A stretch of DNA of 64,000 nucleotides from Rhizobium sp. Root1212 (GCF_001424985.1 NZ_LMDA01000001.1:372001-436000), one strand, 5' to 3'. Positions 18,006 through 27,355 are shown, counted from the first letter of the stretch. The notes: generated from the sequence alone by a model not told the origin. Numbers and translations are program-made.

Positions 18006-20138
18006 CTACAGCACAAAGAAGCTGGCATTGAGGGTGACGGCGTCATCCAGCTGGATGGCGAAATCAGCCAGCTTGTCGCCATTGATATCGCCATAGATGA
18101 AAGTGTCGGAGGCCTGTTTGTCGACGCGCAGTTCACCGCCGGCGCCGGTAAAGCCCGTGGTGATGAACGTGAACGCCTGGTTTCCCGTCACCTTGCTGCT
18201 GGCATCAATGGCGGAAAGGTTGATCTTGTCGCCGGTGGTGAAGTCGAAGATCGTGTCGCGGCCTCCGACTGCGACGGTGCTGTCCGAGGCCGCCTTGTAG
18301 ACGAAGGTATCGTTGCCGCCGCCGCCCGTCAGCTTGTCGCCGCCGCCGAGCCCGGTGATGGCATTGGCGCCGCTGTTGCCGTTCAGCGCGTCGCCCGCGG
18401 AGCCGCCGATGAGGTTTTCGAAGCCGGACAAGATGAACTTGCCGGCGCTCGTCACGGTTGCGGCGGTCGAGGCGAGCGACAGCGTCACGGCCTTGTTGAA
18501 AGCGGCAAAACTGATCGTATCCGTCCCCGTGCCGCCATCGATAAGAACAGTCTGCGTCGTGTCGGTGAGCATGCTCACCGACACTGTGTCGTTACCGCCG
18601 TAGAGGATGACCGAACCGGCGCCTTTCGCGCCGAGCTTCACCGTATCGACGCCATCAAAGGCAACGATCGCGCCGACCCAGCCGGTCGCGGTTATGGTAT
18701 TGACGCCGCTTCCGGCGACAACCGAGCTTGCACCGCCCGAGCCGATGGTAAAGGTGTCGTTGCCGCCATAAGCGACAAGCGTATCGACGAAGCCGGAACC
18801 CGTTTTTACGATATTGCTTCCGCCCCCGACATTGATGCTGCCCGCTGTCGCCCCGCCGGTAATCGTTACGGTATCCTTTTCGCCCTGGCCGATGTAGGAA
18901 TCCAGCCAGCCGTCCTTTTGGGTATAGGTATTGATACCGCCGCCAAGGCGCGCGATGCCGACGCCGCCGTTGCCGACCGTGACTGTATCATTGCCTTCAT
19001 AGGTCGTCAGCGACTCCATCTGGCCATTGCCAACGGCGACCGTGTTGACCCCCGATCCCAAATTCAAGACACCAAGACGGCCTGTGCCGGTGACTTTGAC
19101 AGTATCGCTGCCCTCATAGGTAACCATCGCATCGACATAGCCCTTCCCCGTCAGCGTAAGATTGTTGTTGCCGTCGCTCAGACGCAGCATATCGACGCTA
19201 CCATCGCCGATCGTGACGGTGTCATTGCCTTGGTAGGCCTCAAGAGAGCCGATGCGGCCCTTGCCGACATCAATGGTATTCTTGCCGCTGCCCAGGGACG
19301 CGGTATCGACATGACCGGTCCCCGTGATCTTCAACGTATCGTCGCCGTCATAGGCGATTACGGAGTTGGCACCGCCGTTGGCGAGACTGACAGTGTTTTT
19401 GCCGCTGCTGACCCGGACAACGCTGAACTCGGCGTTGCCGATATTGACGATGTCATCGCCTTCCTGGGTGTCGATGGCATTCACCCAACCGGTTCCACCG
19501 TTTATGGTATCGTTTCCTCCGCCTGTGGCGATGGCGTCTACACCGCCTTTCCCGAGCGTAATCGTGTCGTTGCCATCGCCGGTTCCAATGATACTGACAT
19601 CACCATCACCACCCTTGACGGTGTCGTTGCCATCGCCGGTTCCAATGATACTGACATCACCATCACCACCCTTGACGGTGTCGTTGCCGTTGCCTGTCAT
19701 GATCGAACCGACCCAGCCACTACCGATTTTGACGACATCGTTGCCGCCGCCGAGATCGAGCGACTCCGCACCCTTGTTGCCGAGAGTAATCGTTTCCACA
19801 AAGTCGCTACCGATCAGGTGCGAAACCTTGCTGTTCGTCAGGGTGACTGTGCTGCCCGCGCTTGCCTTAAGCTGCATGTAGTTGATGTAAGCGCCATCGC
19901 CCGTGGTGGTATCGTTGATCACGATCTTGGTCGTGGCATCGCCCCCCAAGCGCACCGTTGCGATCTGCCAACCCGACGACGCAAGCGTTGCGGTAACGGT
20001 GTAGGACTTCGTCGTATCGTTAAACCCTTGGGACAGATATCCAATCCATTTCTCATCCCAAGTGTAACTGTTGCCATTGATCGTGAACGGCGTGGTGCCA
20101 TTCAGCGTAAAGCTGACACTCTGCGGAGTAAGAGCCAT
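18006..20138 (-). CDS. Secreted RTX-like ladder-repeat protein (calcium-binding, M10-type C-terminus)
   Basis: 710 residues. A 110-residue N-terminal domain (Thr/Trp-rich, with NGTTPFTINGNSYTW) has no family I recognise. It is followed by about 20 degenerate repeats of 18-22 residues built on G-[ND]-D-T-V plus a short beta strand, forming a beta-roll/solenoid. The C-terminal 150 residues hold canonical GGGGNDTF and the RDTIFDFTTGDKINLSAIDA module of serralysin-type type I secretion substrates. There is no N-terminal signal peptide, as expected for type I secretion; no ABC secretion genes are in the window. The ATG at 20138 has GGGGGA before it; the TTG at 20150 overlaps that site and is rejected. 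Function may be adhesin or matrix protein. Confidence 0.85.
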   Translation of the reverse strand: MALTPQSVSFTLNGTTPFTINGNSYTWDEKWIGYLSQGFNDTTKSYTVTATLASSGWQIATVRLGGDATTKIVINDTTTGDGAYINYMQLKASAGSTVTLTNSKVSHLIGSDFVETITLGNKGAESLDLGGGNDVVKIGSGWVGSIMTGNGNDTVKGGDGDVSIIGTGDGNDTVKGGDGDVSIIGTGDGNDTITLGKGGVDAIATGGGNDTINGGTGWVNAIDTQEGDDIVNIGNAEFSVVRVSSGKNTVSLANGGANSVIAYDGDDTLKITGTGHVDTASLGSGKNTIDVGKGRIGSLEAYQGNDTVTIGDGSVDMLRLSDGNNNLTLTGKGYVDAMVTYEGSDTVKVTGTGRLGVLNLGSGVNTVAVGNGQMESLTTYEGNDTVTVGNGGVGIARLGGGINTYTQKDGWLDSYIGQGEKDTVTITGGATAGSINVGGGSNIVKTGSGFVDTLVAYGGNDTFTIGSGGASSVVAGSGVNTITATGWVGAIVAFDGVDTVKLGAKGAGSVILYGGNDTVSVSMLTDTTQTVLIDGGTGTDTISFAAFNKAVTLSLASTAATVTSAGKFILSGFENLIGGSAGDALNGNSGANAITGLGGGDKLTGGGGNDTFVYKAASDSTVAVGGRDTIFDFTTGDKINLSAIDASSKVTGNQAFTFITTGFTGAGGELRVDKQASDTFIYGDINGDKLADFAIQLDDAVTLNASFFVL
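19564..19677 (-). repeat. Perfect tandem 57-bp duplication within the RTX gene
   Basis: Two identical 57-bp copies (19564-19620 and 19621-19677) encode two copies of the 19-residue unit that contains NDTVKGGDGDVSIIG. Other repeats in this gene differ in sequence, so this duplication is recent or maintained by conversion. It keeps frame. Confidence 0.9.
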
Positions 20139-20478
20139 GTTATCCCCCAATAGCCCAGCGTCGTCGGTCCCTGTCCGGCGGGTTAACTTCGATAAAACAT
20201 GCAGATCTTATAGACACAGGCCGACGCCCAGCGCCGAATAGGATTTCGGCGGCGGCGAAACTTTTCATCTTCTAGAATAAACCCGACTTTGGACTATCTG
20301 CCTCGGCAAATAATCGGTCAAGCTCCCGGAGCCTCATCCGTAAGCATGACCTGATACACCCCCGACAAGGAATTCAGCCGCCCGAAAACGGCAAAGGCCC
20401 GCACAGAAACTGCGCGGGCCTTTGTCATTTGCAAGTTCAAGATGACGGCAGACCGCCGCCTGTCAAAAGAGGCTCAAC
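20139..20478. other. 340-bp gap upstream of the RTX gene, with a terminator hairpin
   Basis: No gene is visible. The right part holds GGCCCGC (20396-20402) pairing with GCGGGCC (20414-20420), flanked by AAA and TTT, 56 bases beyond the ohr stop; it likely ends the ohr transcript. The left part, AT-richer with TTAACTTCGATAAAACATG, should hold the RTX promoter; I cannot place -35 and -10 boxes with confidence. Confidence 0.6.
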
Positions 20479-20901
20479 TCAAGCGAGCTTTGCGGAAACT
20501 TCGGTCGAGGTGCGCATCGCGTGGCTGTAGGGGCAGACGATGTGGGCGGCGGCGACCAGCTTTTCGCCGAGCGCGCGGTCGATGCCGGGGATGTCGACCG
20601 AGAGCGAAACTTCGATGCCGAAGCCGGTGCCGTCTTCACGCGGGCCGATGCCGACAGTGGCCGTCACGGTCGCGTTTTCCGGGATCGTCACCTTCTCCTT
20701 GCCGGCGACGAACTTCAGCGCGCCGAGGAAGCAGGCGGAATAGCCGGCGGCGAAAAGCTGCTCGGGATTGGTGCCGCGGGCGCCGTCGCCGCCCAGTTCC
20801 TTCGGAACCGTCAGCGTGACGTCGAGAACGCCGTCCTTCGAGACGGCGCGGCCTGCACGGCCGCCGGTGGCGGATGCCTGGGTGGTGTAGAGAATGGGCA
20901 T
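20479..20901 (-). CDS. ohr: Organic hydroperoxide resistance protein
   Basis: 140 residues, full length for Ohr. The redox pair is Cys57 (GYSACF) and Cys123 (HIVCPYS). The family uses them to reduce fatty-acid and organic peroxides with lipoyl thiols in the cytosol. The start has AAGGAG upstream. It is divergent from ohrR, which carries the sensing cysteine, so the pair should respond to organic peroxides. Confidence 0.96.
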   Translation of the reverse strand: MPILYTTQASATGGRAGRAVSKDGVLDVTLTVPKELGGDGARGTNPEQLFAAGYSACFLGALKFVAGKEKVTIPENATVTATVGIGPREDGTGFGIEVSLSVDIPGIDRALGEKLVAAAHIVCPYSHAMRTSTEVSAKLA

Positions 20902-20996
20902 GATGCTCTCCTTGGGTTATCGTTTCGGGTGGAACGTGAATTCTATCGAAGCGGCGGCTCCCGTCGCCGTTGCGTATTTAGATAGCTCAAAATTAA

Positions 20997-21026
20997 ATTG
21001 CGCGCAATATGATTTTGCAAATTGCA
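20997..21026. promoter_or_regulatory. OhrR operator candidates in the ohr-ohrR gap
   Basis: ATTGCGCGCAAT (20997-21008) is a perfect palindrome, followed eight bases on by TGCAA-A-TTGCA (21016-21026). OhrR of related bacteria binds AT-rich dyads containing TTGCA/TGCAA-like halves between the two divergent genes. The position 30-60 bases before ohrR fits repression of both promoters. Confidence 0.6.
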
Positions 21027-21055
21027 TTTTTTTCCGGATTTGCGATACTGTCGCC

Positions 21056-21529
21056 ATGACGAAGCGAGACGACGAGACGGCGGCGGACGCCCTGGACGAT
21101 AGCATGCTGGCGCTCAGCCAGCAGCTTTGTTTTGCCGTCTATTCCGCGGCCCACGCCTTCAACCGCACCTACAAGCCGATGCTCGACCGTTTCGGCCTAA
21201 CCTATCCGCAGTATCTCGTGCTGCTTTCGCTGTGGCAACGGGACGAGATGACGGTGAAGGGCATCGGCGAGGAGCTGGGGCTTGATTCCGGCACGCTCTC
21301 GCCTCTGCTGAAACGGCTCGAAGCCGCCGGTTTCGTCAGCCGCACGCGCGACATCAAGGACGAGCGGCAGGTGATCATCCGGCTGACCCCCTCCGGCAAG
21401 GCCCTGAAGCGCGAGGCCTTCGATATTCTCCGCGATATCAGCCGGGCGACCGGATGCAGCATGGAGCAGGCCGCAGACCTGCGCGCCGCACTGCACGGCC
21501 TGGCGCAGAAACTCGACCGGGCCTCCTGA
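21056..21529 (+). CDS. ohrR: MarR-family organic peroxide sensor
   Basis: 157 residues. Cys25 in QQLCFAVYSAAHAF is the conserved peroxide-sensing cysteine of OhrR. The winged helix region (TVKGIGEELGLDSGTLSPLLKRLEAAG, then the DERQVIIRLT wing) is complete. An in-frame upstream start would add 54 unrelated residues across the operator region, so the ATG at 21056 is used. Oxidation of the cysteine is expected to release it from DNA and allow ohr expression. Its own stop is followed by the kinase gene. Confidence 0.93.
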   Translation: MTKRDDETAADALDDSMLALSQQLCFAVYSAAHAFNRTYKPMLDRFGLTYPQYLVLLSLWQRDEMTVKGIGEELGLDSGTLSPLLKRLEAAGFVSRTRDIKDERQVIIRLTPSGKALKREAFDILRDISRATGCSMEQAADLRAALHGLAQKLDRAS

Positions 21530-21650
21530 CCGGACCAGTCGGCGGCCTGCCCTGAACATTCTGGCGGAAGTGCAGGATTTCGCTCTTCTTTTATGCAACG
21601 GCCAGACTACTATACCTTACCGTGCGATTCTTGCCGCCGGAGAGGGAACT

Positions 21651-23585
21651 GTGCGGACCGAGACGAACTGGGAACCATTGGGGCTTTGCACCGGCCTGAC
21701 GAGCCTGCTGATCGGCATCGCTGTCATGCTGTTGTGGGTGCTGCAGCCACAGGGACTGGCGGCGAGCGCTCCCGTGCTGTTTGCCATGCAGTTCAACACC
21801 GCGCTCTGTTTCGCGCTGACCGGGGCTGCGCTGATGGCGCTGTATCTGCCCCGCGGCAACTGGTCGGGCCCGCTTTCGGCGACCGTGCTTGGATTTTCCG
21901 CGTTTGCCCTTGTCCAAAACCTGCTCCAGCGCGATTTCGGCATTGACCGGCTGTTCCTCACACCCTTCATCCAAAGCGGCATAGGACCTCCGGGGCGCAT
22001 GGTGGTCGGCACGGCGCTGTCGTTCATGCTGATCAATGCGGCGATCCTGATCACCGTCCGGCTTGCCCGCAACGCACTGCCGCAGCTGGTGCTCGCCAGT
22101 CTCGTCTTCGTCATCGCCGCCAGCGCCCTCATCGGCCATATCGTCAATGCCACGGCCTCCTATGAATGGCTGCCGCTCAGCCGCATGTCGCCGCAGACCG
22201 CGGCCGGGTTCCTCGCCCTGTCGACCGGGCTTCTGTTTTCGCGGCCCGGCGATCTCGGCTACCGGCGGGCGACGATCGCGGCCTTCCTGGCCGCCACCAC
22301 CTACCTGCTGCTGGTGCTTCTGACCTATCTGGAATTTGCCCGGCAGGAGATGCTGTTCACCGAGGAGCTGCCGGCTTCGGATGGCGGCAATGCGCGCTCG
22401 ACGCTGCTCGCCATCCTGCTGTTTTCCGGCGTCGCCTATGGGCTGATGGTGCTGTTTGCACTGCGCAGTGTCCAGCGCCACCGCGATGTCGCCCAGCAGC
22501 TTTCGGAAAGCCGCAAGCGGCTGGCCGCGATCATCGAGACCGCCGTCGACGGCTTCATCACCATCGACGACCGCGGTCTGATCCTCTCGGTCAATCCGGC
22601 CTGCGAGAGGATCTTCGGCTACAGCGCCGCCGAAATGCTCGGCCAGAACGTCAAGATGCTGATGCCGGAGCCCTACCGGCGCGAACATGACGGCTATATC
22701 GCCAACTACAACACCACTTCGCGGCCGAAGATCATCGGCATCGGCCGCGAGGTGGAAGGACGGCGCAAGGACCGCTCCACCTTCCCGCTCGATCTTTCCG
22801 TCGCCAAGGTCAATCTCGGCCGCCAGACACTCTATAGCGGCATCGTGCGCGATATTTCCCAGCGCAAGCAATACGAACAGCAGATTCTGGAGGCGAATGC
22901 CGAGCTGGAGGAATTCTCCTACCGCACCTCCCACGACCTGCGCTCGCCGATCGCCTCTTCCATCGGCATGGTCTCGATCGTGCAGGACATGATCGAGGGC
23001 GGCGCCGGCCCGGACGAGCTGAAGCCGGTGCTGGCGCGCATCGAGCAGAGTTTCCGCAAGCTCGACGGGCTGATCCAGAACATCATCATGCTGACCCGCG
23101 TGAAGGTGCTGGAGGAGGCGGAAACGCCGATCCCGGTCGCCAAAACCATCAACGATACGGTCGAGCGGCTGCGCTATATCGACACCGGGCAGACGACTGA
23201 GATCGTCGTCGATGTGCCGGCGACGCTCCTGCTCCACAAGAAGGCGAGCCGCTTCCAGATCGTCATCGATAACCTGCTCTCCAACGCGCTGAAATACCGC
23301 GATCCGCAGGAAAGCCGTCCCCAGGTGGAAATCCGCGCTCGGCGGAAAGACGGCGCCTTCGTGCTCAGCGTCTCCGACAACGGGCTCGGCATCCGCGAAG
23401 ACGACGAAAAGCAGCTGTTCCAGATGTTCCGCCGCTTTCATCCGCAGCATGCCTATGGAAGCGGCCTGGGGCTCTATATTCTCAAGAAAAGCGCCGAACA
23501 TCTCGGCGGCACGGTTTCCTTTCACCGACGCGAGAAGGGCAGCCGTTTCACAGTGACATTGCCGGACGGGAGGGCAGCGCCATGA
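21651..23585 (+). CDS. Membrane histidine kinase with FixL-like PAS domain
   Basis: 644 residues from a GTG with GGAGAGGG five bases upstream. Residues 10-285 hold about eight membrane helices (MASE-like sensor). A PAS domain (about 300-415) has MPEPYRREHDGYIANY: His346 is where FixL has its heme-proximal histidine, and the IIGIGREVEGRRKDRSTFP loop also matches FixL. The kinase core has phospho-acceptor His428 (RTSHDLRSP), N box NLLSNALKYRD, G1 DNGLGI and G2 GSGLGLYIL. The stop overlaps the next start (ATGA), so it pairs with the response regulator. Heme binding is an inference. Confidence 0.86.
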   Translation: MRTETNWEPLGLCTGLTSLLIGIAVMLLWVLQPQGLAASAPVLFAMQFNTALCFALTGAALMALYLPRGNWSGPLSATVLGFSAFALVQNLLQRDFGIDRLFLTPFIQSGIGPPGRMVVGTALSFMLINAAILITVRLARNALPQLVLASLVFVIAASALIGHIVNATASYEWLPLSRMSPQTAAGFLALSTGLLFSRPGDLGYRRATIAAFLAATTYLLLVLLTYLEFARQEMLFTEELPASDGGNARSTLLAILLFSGVAYGLMVLFALRSVQRHRDVAQQLSESRKRLAAIIETAVDGFITIDDRGLILSVNPACERIFGYSAAEMLGQNVKMLMPEPYRREHDGYIANYNTTSRPKIIGIGREVEGRRKDRSTFPLDLSVAKVNLGRQTLYSGIVRDISQRKQYEQQILEANAELEEFSYRTSHDLRSPIASSIGMVSIVQDMIEGGAGPDELKPVLARIEQSFRKLDGLIQNIIMLTRVKVLEEAETPIPVAKTINDTVERLRYIDTGQTTEIVVDVPATLLLHKKASRFQIVIDNLLSNALKYRDPQESRPQVEIRARRKDGAFVLSVSDNGLGIREDDEKQLFQMFRRFHPQHAYGSGLGLYILKKSAEHLGGTVSFHRREKGSRFTVTLPDGRAAP

Positions 23586-23974
23586 AACTTTCATCGATCC
23601 TGACAATCGACGACGACGACGGCGATCTGTTCATCTGCAGCTATACGATCCGCAAGTTCGACCCCGGCATCAGCGTGCTGAAGGCCTATAACGGGCGCGA
23701 AGCGCTGGATATCCTGCGCACCACCATGCCCGATGCGATCATCCTCGACATCAACATGCCGATCATGAACGGCTTCGAGTTTCTGGATCACTACGCCCGC
23801 GAATTCGAGCGCCACGCCCCGGTCGTCGCCATGCTGACAAGTTCGCATCTGGCCGCCGACCGCGAGCGGGCGATGCACTATGACTTTGTGAAAAGCTATT
23901 TCGAGAAGCCGCTGACGGTGGAGAACCTGCGGATCATGGCGACGTTGCTGGATGGGGTGACGACGGGGAGTTGA
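23582..23974 (+). CDS. Single-domain response regulator
   Basis: 130 residues, a bare receiver domain with no output region. Phospho-acceptor Asp56 sits in AIILDINMPIMNG, the acidic pocket is in ILTIDDDD, Thr/Ser in MLTSSHL and Lys in SYFEKPL. It starts inside the kinase stop (ATGA), so it is translationally coupled to it. It probably acts as a phosphorelay intermediate or a protein-binding switch, as in other rhizobial single-domain receivers. Confidence 0.9.
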   Translation: MKLSSILTIDDDDGDLFICSYTIRKFDPGISVLKAYNGREALDILRTTMPDAIILDINMPIMNGFEFLDHYAREFERHAPVVAMLTSSHLAADRERAMHYDFVKSYFEKPLTVENLRIMATLLDGVTTGS

Positions 23975-23983
23975 GGCAAAAAG

Positions 23984-24096
23984 GCAAGCCCCTCCCCAAC
24001 CCTCCCCACAAGGGGGAGGGAGTCGATCGAGAATGCCGGAACGCTGAGATCACCTCTCGCACCGTAGGCTCCCTCCCCCTTGTGGAGAGGGGTTCC
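23984..24096. repeat. REP-like inverted repeat
   Basis: CCCCTCCCCAACCCTCCCC with ACAAGGGGGAGGGAG on the left, and GGCTCCCTCCCCCTTGTGGAGAGGGG on the right, about 50 bases apart. The arms pair with each other. It is a different sequence from the RIME-like elements and lies between the convergent response regulator and transpeptidase genes, where it may also end both transcripts. Confidence 0.7.
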
Positions 24097-24105
24097 TTTC
24101 AGCGC

Positions 24106-24879
24106 TCAAATCACCAGAATCGGCGTCTTGTTCGGCACGCGATCGTAGAGATCGATGATATCCTGGTTGATCAGACGCACGCAGCCCGAAGACACCGCCT
24201 TGCCGATCGACTGCCATTCGGGCGAGCCGTGCAGGCGGTAGAGCGTATCCTCGCCATTCTGGAAGATATAGAGAGCGCGGGCGCCGAGCGGGTTGTTGAG
24301 GCCCGGCGGCATACCGCCATTGGCGATCGAATATTCTTCCAGATGCGGCTGGCGGGCGACCATCTCGTTCGGCGGCTTCCAGCGCGGCCATTTCTGCTTC
24401 CACTGGATCACGCCGCGGCCGGACCAGGCGAAACCCTCGCGGCCGATGCCGACGCCGTAGCGCATGGCCGAGCCGTCGCGCTGGATGAGGTAGAGGAACC
24501 GGTCGCCCGTATCGACGACGATGGTGCCCGGCCGCTCGCCGAAGGGATTTTCCACCTGCTGGCGATAGTAGCGCGCGTCGATCTGCTGATAGGGCACGGC
24601 CGGGATGGAAAAACCGTCATCCTGCATCGGGCCATAGATCGCGGCATAACGCGAGGTATCCGGCATCAGCCCGCTCGGGGTGGGCTCGCCGACGCGGCCG
24701 AGATATTCGTCGCCCGTCACCGGCGGCCGGCCTTCAAGCTCGGGATTGCGGAAATAGGGCCGGGTCTCCTCGCGGAACCGGTCGGTGTTCATCGGATTGA
24801 CGCAACCGGCCAGAACGGTCGAGGTCGCGGCAAGGCCGGAAAGATTGAGGAATCTCCGGCGAGTAAGCGAAAGGGTCAT
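24106..24879 (-). CDS. L,D-transpeptidase (YkuD family), Tat/lipoprotein-type export
   Basis: 257 residues. The N-terminus (TLSLTRRRFLNLSG then LAGC) combines a twin-arginine-like motif with a lipobox Cys, so the protein should be exported and possibly lipid-anchored. The YkuD domain has the catalytic HGSPEWQSIGKAVSSGCVRL: the SxGCxR core gives the nucleophile Cys, with the His about a dozen residues earlier. It would cross-link peptidoglycan 3-3 or attach proteins to it. A GTG three codons earlier (24888) is the alternative start. Confidence 0.9.
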   Translation of the reverse strand: MTLSLTRRRFLNLSGLAATSTVLAGCVNPMNTDRFREETRPYFRNPELEGRPPVTGDEYLGRVGEPTPSGLMPDTSRYAAIYGPMQDDGFSIPAVPYQQIDARYYRQQVENPFGERPGTIVVDTGDRFLYLIQRDGSAMRYGVGIGREGFAWSGRGVIQWKQKWPRWKPPNEMVARQPHLEEYSIANGGMPPGLNNPLGARALYIFQNGEDTLYRLHGSPEWQSIGKAVSSGCVRLINQDIIDLYDRVPNKTPILVI

Positions 24880-25033
24880 GAACTCCACATTCCGGTTAGG
24901 CGGGCCGGTCGAACAGGCCGATTGGGCAAACAGCTATGTCTGCCAGACCGGAATTCAACACCGGTCTTTGCCACAAAGATGGCAAATGCGACTGGATTGA
25001 GGCTTGCGCCTTCAAATCCTGTTCATATCTGCG

Positions 25034-27355
25034 TCAACGAGACCCCTGCTCTAAAATCAGCTGCGCGATATCGCCGGCCGGAACCGGCCTGCTGAAGAAA
25101 TAACCCTGGATCTCGTTGCAGCCGTTGTCGCGCAGGAAGGCGACCTGCGCCTCGGTCTCCACGCCCTCGGCGATGACCTGCATGCCCAGCTCCTGCGCCA
25201 GCGAGATGATAGCGCTGGTGATCGCCTTGTCGTCTTCGTCGGCGGGAATATCCATGACGAAGGAGCGATCGATCTTCAACCGCTTCACCGGGAAGCGCTT
25301 GAGCGCGCTGAGGCTCGAATAGCCGGTGCCGAAATCGTCGATCGCCAGTTGCACACCGAGCGCTTCCAGCTCGTGCATGGTGGCGATCGCCTGCTGCACG
25401 TCCTGCATGATCAGGCTTTCGGTCAGCTCCAGCTCCAGATAACGCGCTTCGAGCCCGCTTTCCTGCAGCGCCAGCGCCACGCGCGACACCCAGTCGCCCT
25501 CGCGGAACTGGCGGGCCGAGACGTTGACGCTGATGACGATGGGCGGCAGGCCGGCATCCTGCCAGGCCTTGTTCTGGCGGCAGGCGGCGTTCAACACCCA
25601 ATCGCCGATATCGACGATCAGCCCGGTTTCCTCGGCAAGCGGAATGAAGTCGCCCGGCGGCACGATGCCGAGCGTCGGGTGCTGCCAGCGCAACAGCGAT
25701 TCGGTGGCGAAAATTCTGCCGGTCGCAAGGTTCATCTGCGGCTGGAAATGCAGCACGAACTCCTCGCGCATGATCGCCTCACGCAACGCCTCATAGCGGC
25801 GAAGCTTCTCATGGGCGGTGGCCGCCATTTCGGCATTGAATATCTGCAGGTTGTTGCGGCCGACTTCCTTGGCCCGGTACATGGCCGCATCGGCATTGGC
25901 CAGCATCTCTTCCGGCGTCGAGCCGTGCTCGGGAAAGGCGACGACGCCCATGCTGCAGCTGACCTGCAGCGAGCGCCCGGCAAGGGTGAGCGGGGCGGCG
26001 ATGGTGCGCCTGATCTCTTCGAGCCGCGGCACGATGATGCCGTTTTCGGCCGGCAGGTCGGTGAGCAGAATGATGAACTCGTCGCCGCCGACGCGCACCA
26101 CCATGTCCGTCTTGCGCACGCAGGAGAGCATACGCCGGGCAACCACGCGCAACAGCTCGTCGCCGGCCTTGTGGCCGAGGCTGTCGTTGATCAGCTTGAA
26201 ATTGTCGAGGTCGAGGAAGGCGAGCGCGACCCACTGGTTGTTGCGGGCGGCCTTTTCCAGCGCCTGGACCACGCGCTCGTCGAACAACACCCGGTTCGGC
26301 AGGCCGGTCAGCGCATCGTGATGCGCCATGAAATGGATGCGCTCTTCCGACTTCTGCCGCTCTATGGCGATGCCGGCGAGATGGGCTGCCATGGAGATCA
26401 GCTCGCGCTGCTCATCCGTGGGAACACCGGCAACAGGCGAATACAGCGCGAACGTACCGAGCACCCGGCCCTGATAGGAGCGGATGGGCATGGACCAGCA
26501 GGAGCGATAACCGAAGGGCCGCACCAGATCGGCATAATCCTCCCACAGCGGATCGATGAGGATATCAGAGACGAAGACGGGTTCGCCGCAAAAGGCCGCC
26601 GTGCCGCAAGAGCCGACCTTCGGGCCGATCTCGATGCCGTGGATCGCTTCGCAATGGGCCTTGTCGAGGCCGGGGGCGGCCCCCGTCAGAAGCTGCGTGC
26701 CGTCTTCCGACAGCAGCAGCACCGAGCCGATGACGCCCGAGAGATGACTTTCGATGAGCGACAAAAGCTCGGTGAAGAAATCCGTGAGCGAGATGCTCTT
26801 GGCGATCATTTCCAGAAGCCGGGCCTGCCCCAGCAGCAGCCGCTCGGCCCGCTTGCGGTCGGTGATATCGCGGGAAACGCCGACGGTGCCGATGGTCATG
26901 CCGTACTTGTTGCGCAGCGGCACCTTGGAGGTCATCAGCCAGCGCTCGCTGCCCTTGTCGACCACGGCGCGCTCCTCGATGCCGAAGGCGGGCTCGCCCG
27001 TCTCCATAACCCGGCGCTCGACATCGTAGAACTTGCGGGCATCTTCCGGCGGATGCAGATCGAAATCGGTCTTGCCGACGATCTCGCCCATGGAGGAAAA
27101 GCCGTTTTCGACAACGGTGGCATGGTTTGCCATCAGGAACCGGCCGTTGGCATCCTTGGCGTAGATGCAATCCGGCACATGGTTCATCATCGTTTCGAGC
27201 CAGTCGTGCCGGTTGGCGATATCGGCTTCGGGGCCGACCAGGCGCGAAAGTTCGGTGATCATCCGCTGATTGGCGGCCAGCAACCGGCGCGTGTCGTCGT
27301 TGTCGGCGCCTTTTGATACGGCCTCACGACGATAACGGCTCATTTCCTTCGTCAC
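25034..27355 (-). CDS. Sensor-GGDEF-EAL cyclic di-GMP enzyme (PAS-GAF-GGDEF-EAL)
   Basis: 773 residues from a GTG with GGAGG five bases upstream; later ATGs lack spacing. A coiled N-terminus, a PAS domain (about 45-165), a GAF domain (about 185-330), a GGDEF domain (about 345-515) and a C-terminal EAL domain. The GGDEF loop RVGGDEF is intact, with an I-site RKTD nine residues before it, so feedback control is possible. The EAL domain has ESLLR in place of EALLR, but NVSARQF, ELTESLI, DDFGTGYSSL, KIDRSFV and EGVETEAQ are all present, so phosphodiesterase activity is likely. Cytoplasmic; no membrane helices. Confidence 0.88.
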   Translation of the reverse strand: MTKEMSRYRREAVSKGADNDDTRRLLAANQRMITELSRLVGPEADIANRHDWLETMMNHVPDCIYAKDANGRFLMANHATVVENGFSSMGEIVGKTDFDLHPPEDARKFYDVERRVMETGEPAFGIEERAVVDKGSERWLMTSKVPLRNKYGMTIGTVGVSRDITDRKRAERLLLGQARLLEMIAKSISLTDFFTELLSLIESHLSGVIGSVLLLSEDGTQLLTGAAPGLDKAHCEAIHGIEIGPKVGSCGTAAFCGEPVFVSDILIDPLWEDYADLVRPFGYRSCWSMPIRSYQGRVLGTFALYSPVAGVPTDEQRELISMAAHLAGIAIERQKSEERIHFMAHHDALTGLPNRVLFDERVVQALEKAARNNQWVALAFLDLDNFKLINDSLGHKAGDELLRVVARRMLSCVRKTDMVVRVGGDEFIILLTDLPAENGIIVPRLEEIRRTIAAPLTLAGRSLQVSCSMGVVAFPEHGSTPEEMLANADAAMYRAKEVGRNNLQIFNAEMAATAHEKLRRYEALREAIMREEFVLHFQPQMNLATGRIFATESLLRWQHPTLGIVPPGDFIPLAEETGLIVDIGDWVLNAACRQNKAWQDAGLPPIVISVNVSARQFREGDWVSRVALALQESGLEARYLELELTESLIMQDVQQAIATMHELEALGVQLAIDDFGTGYSSLSALKRFPVKRLKIDRSFVMDIPADEDDKAITSAIISLAQELGMQVIAEGVETEAQVAFLRDNGCNEIQGYFFSRPVPAGDIAQLILEQGSR

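Noticed and set aside
17694-20153. An 819-codon frame antisense to the RTX gene
   Set aside because: Produced by the regular repeat codons of the RTX protein read backwards; no start site and no known fold.
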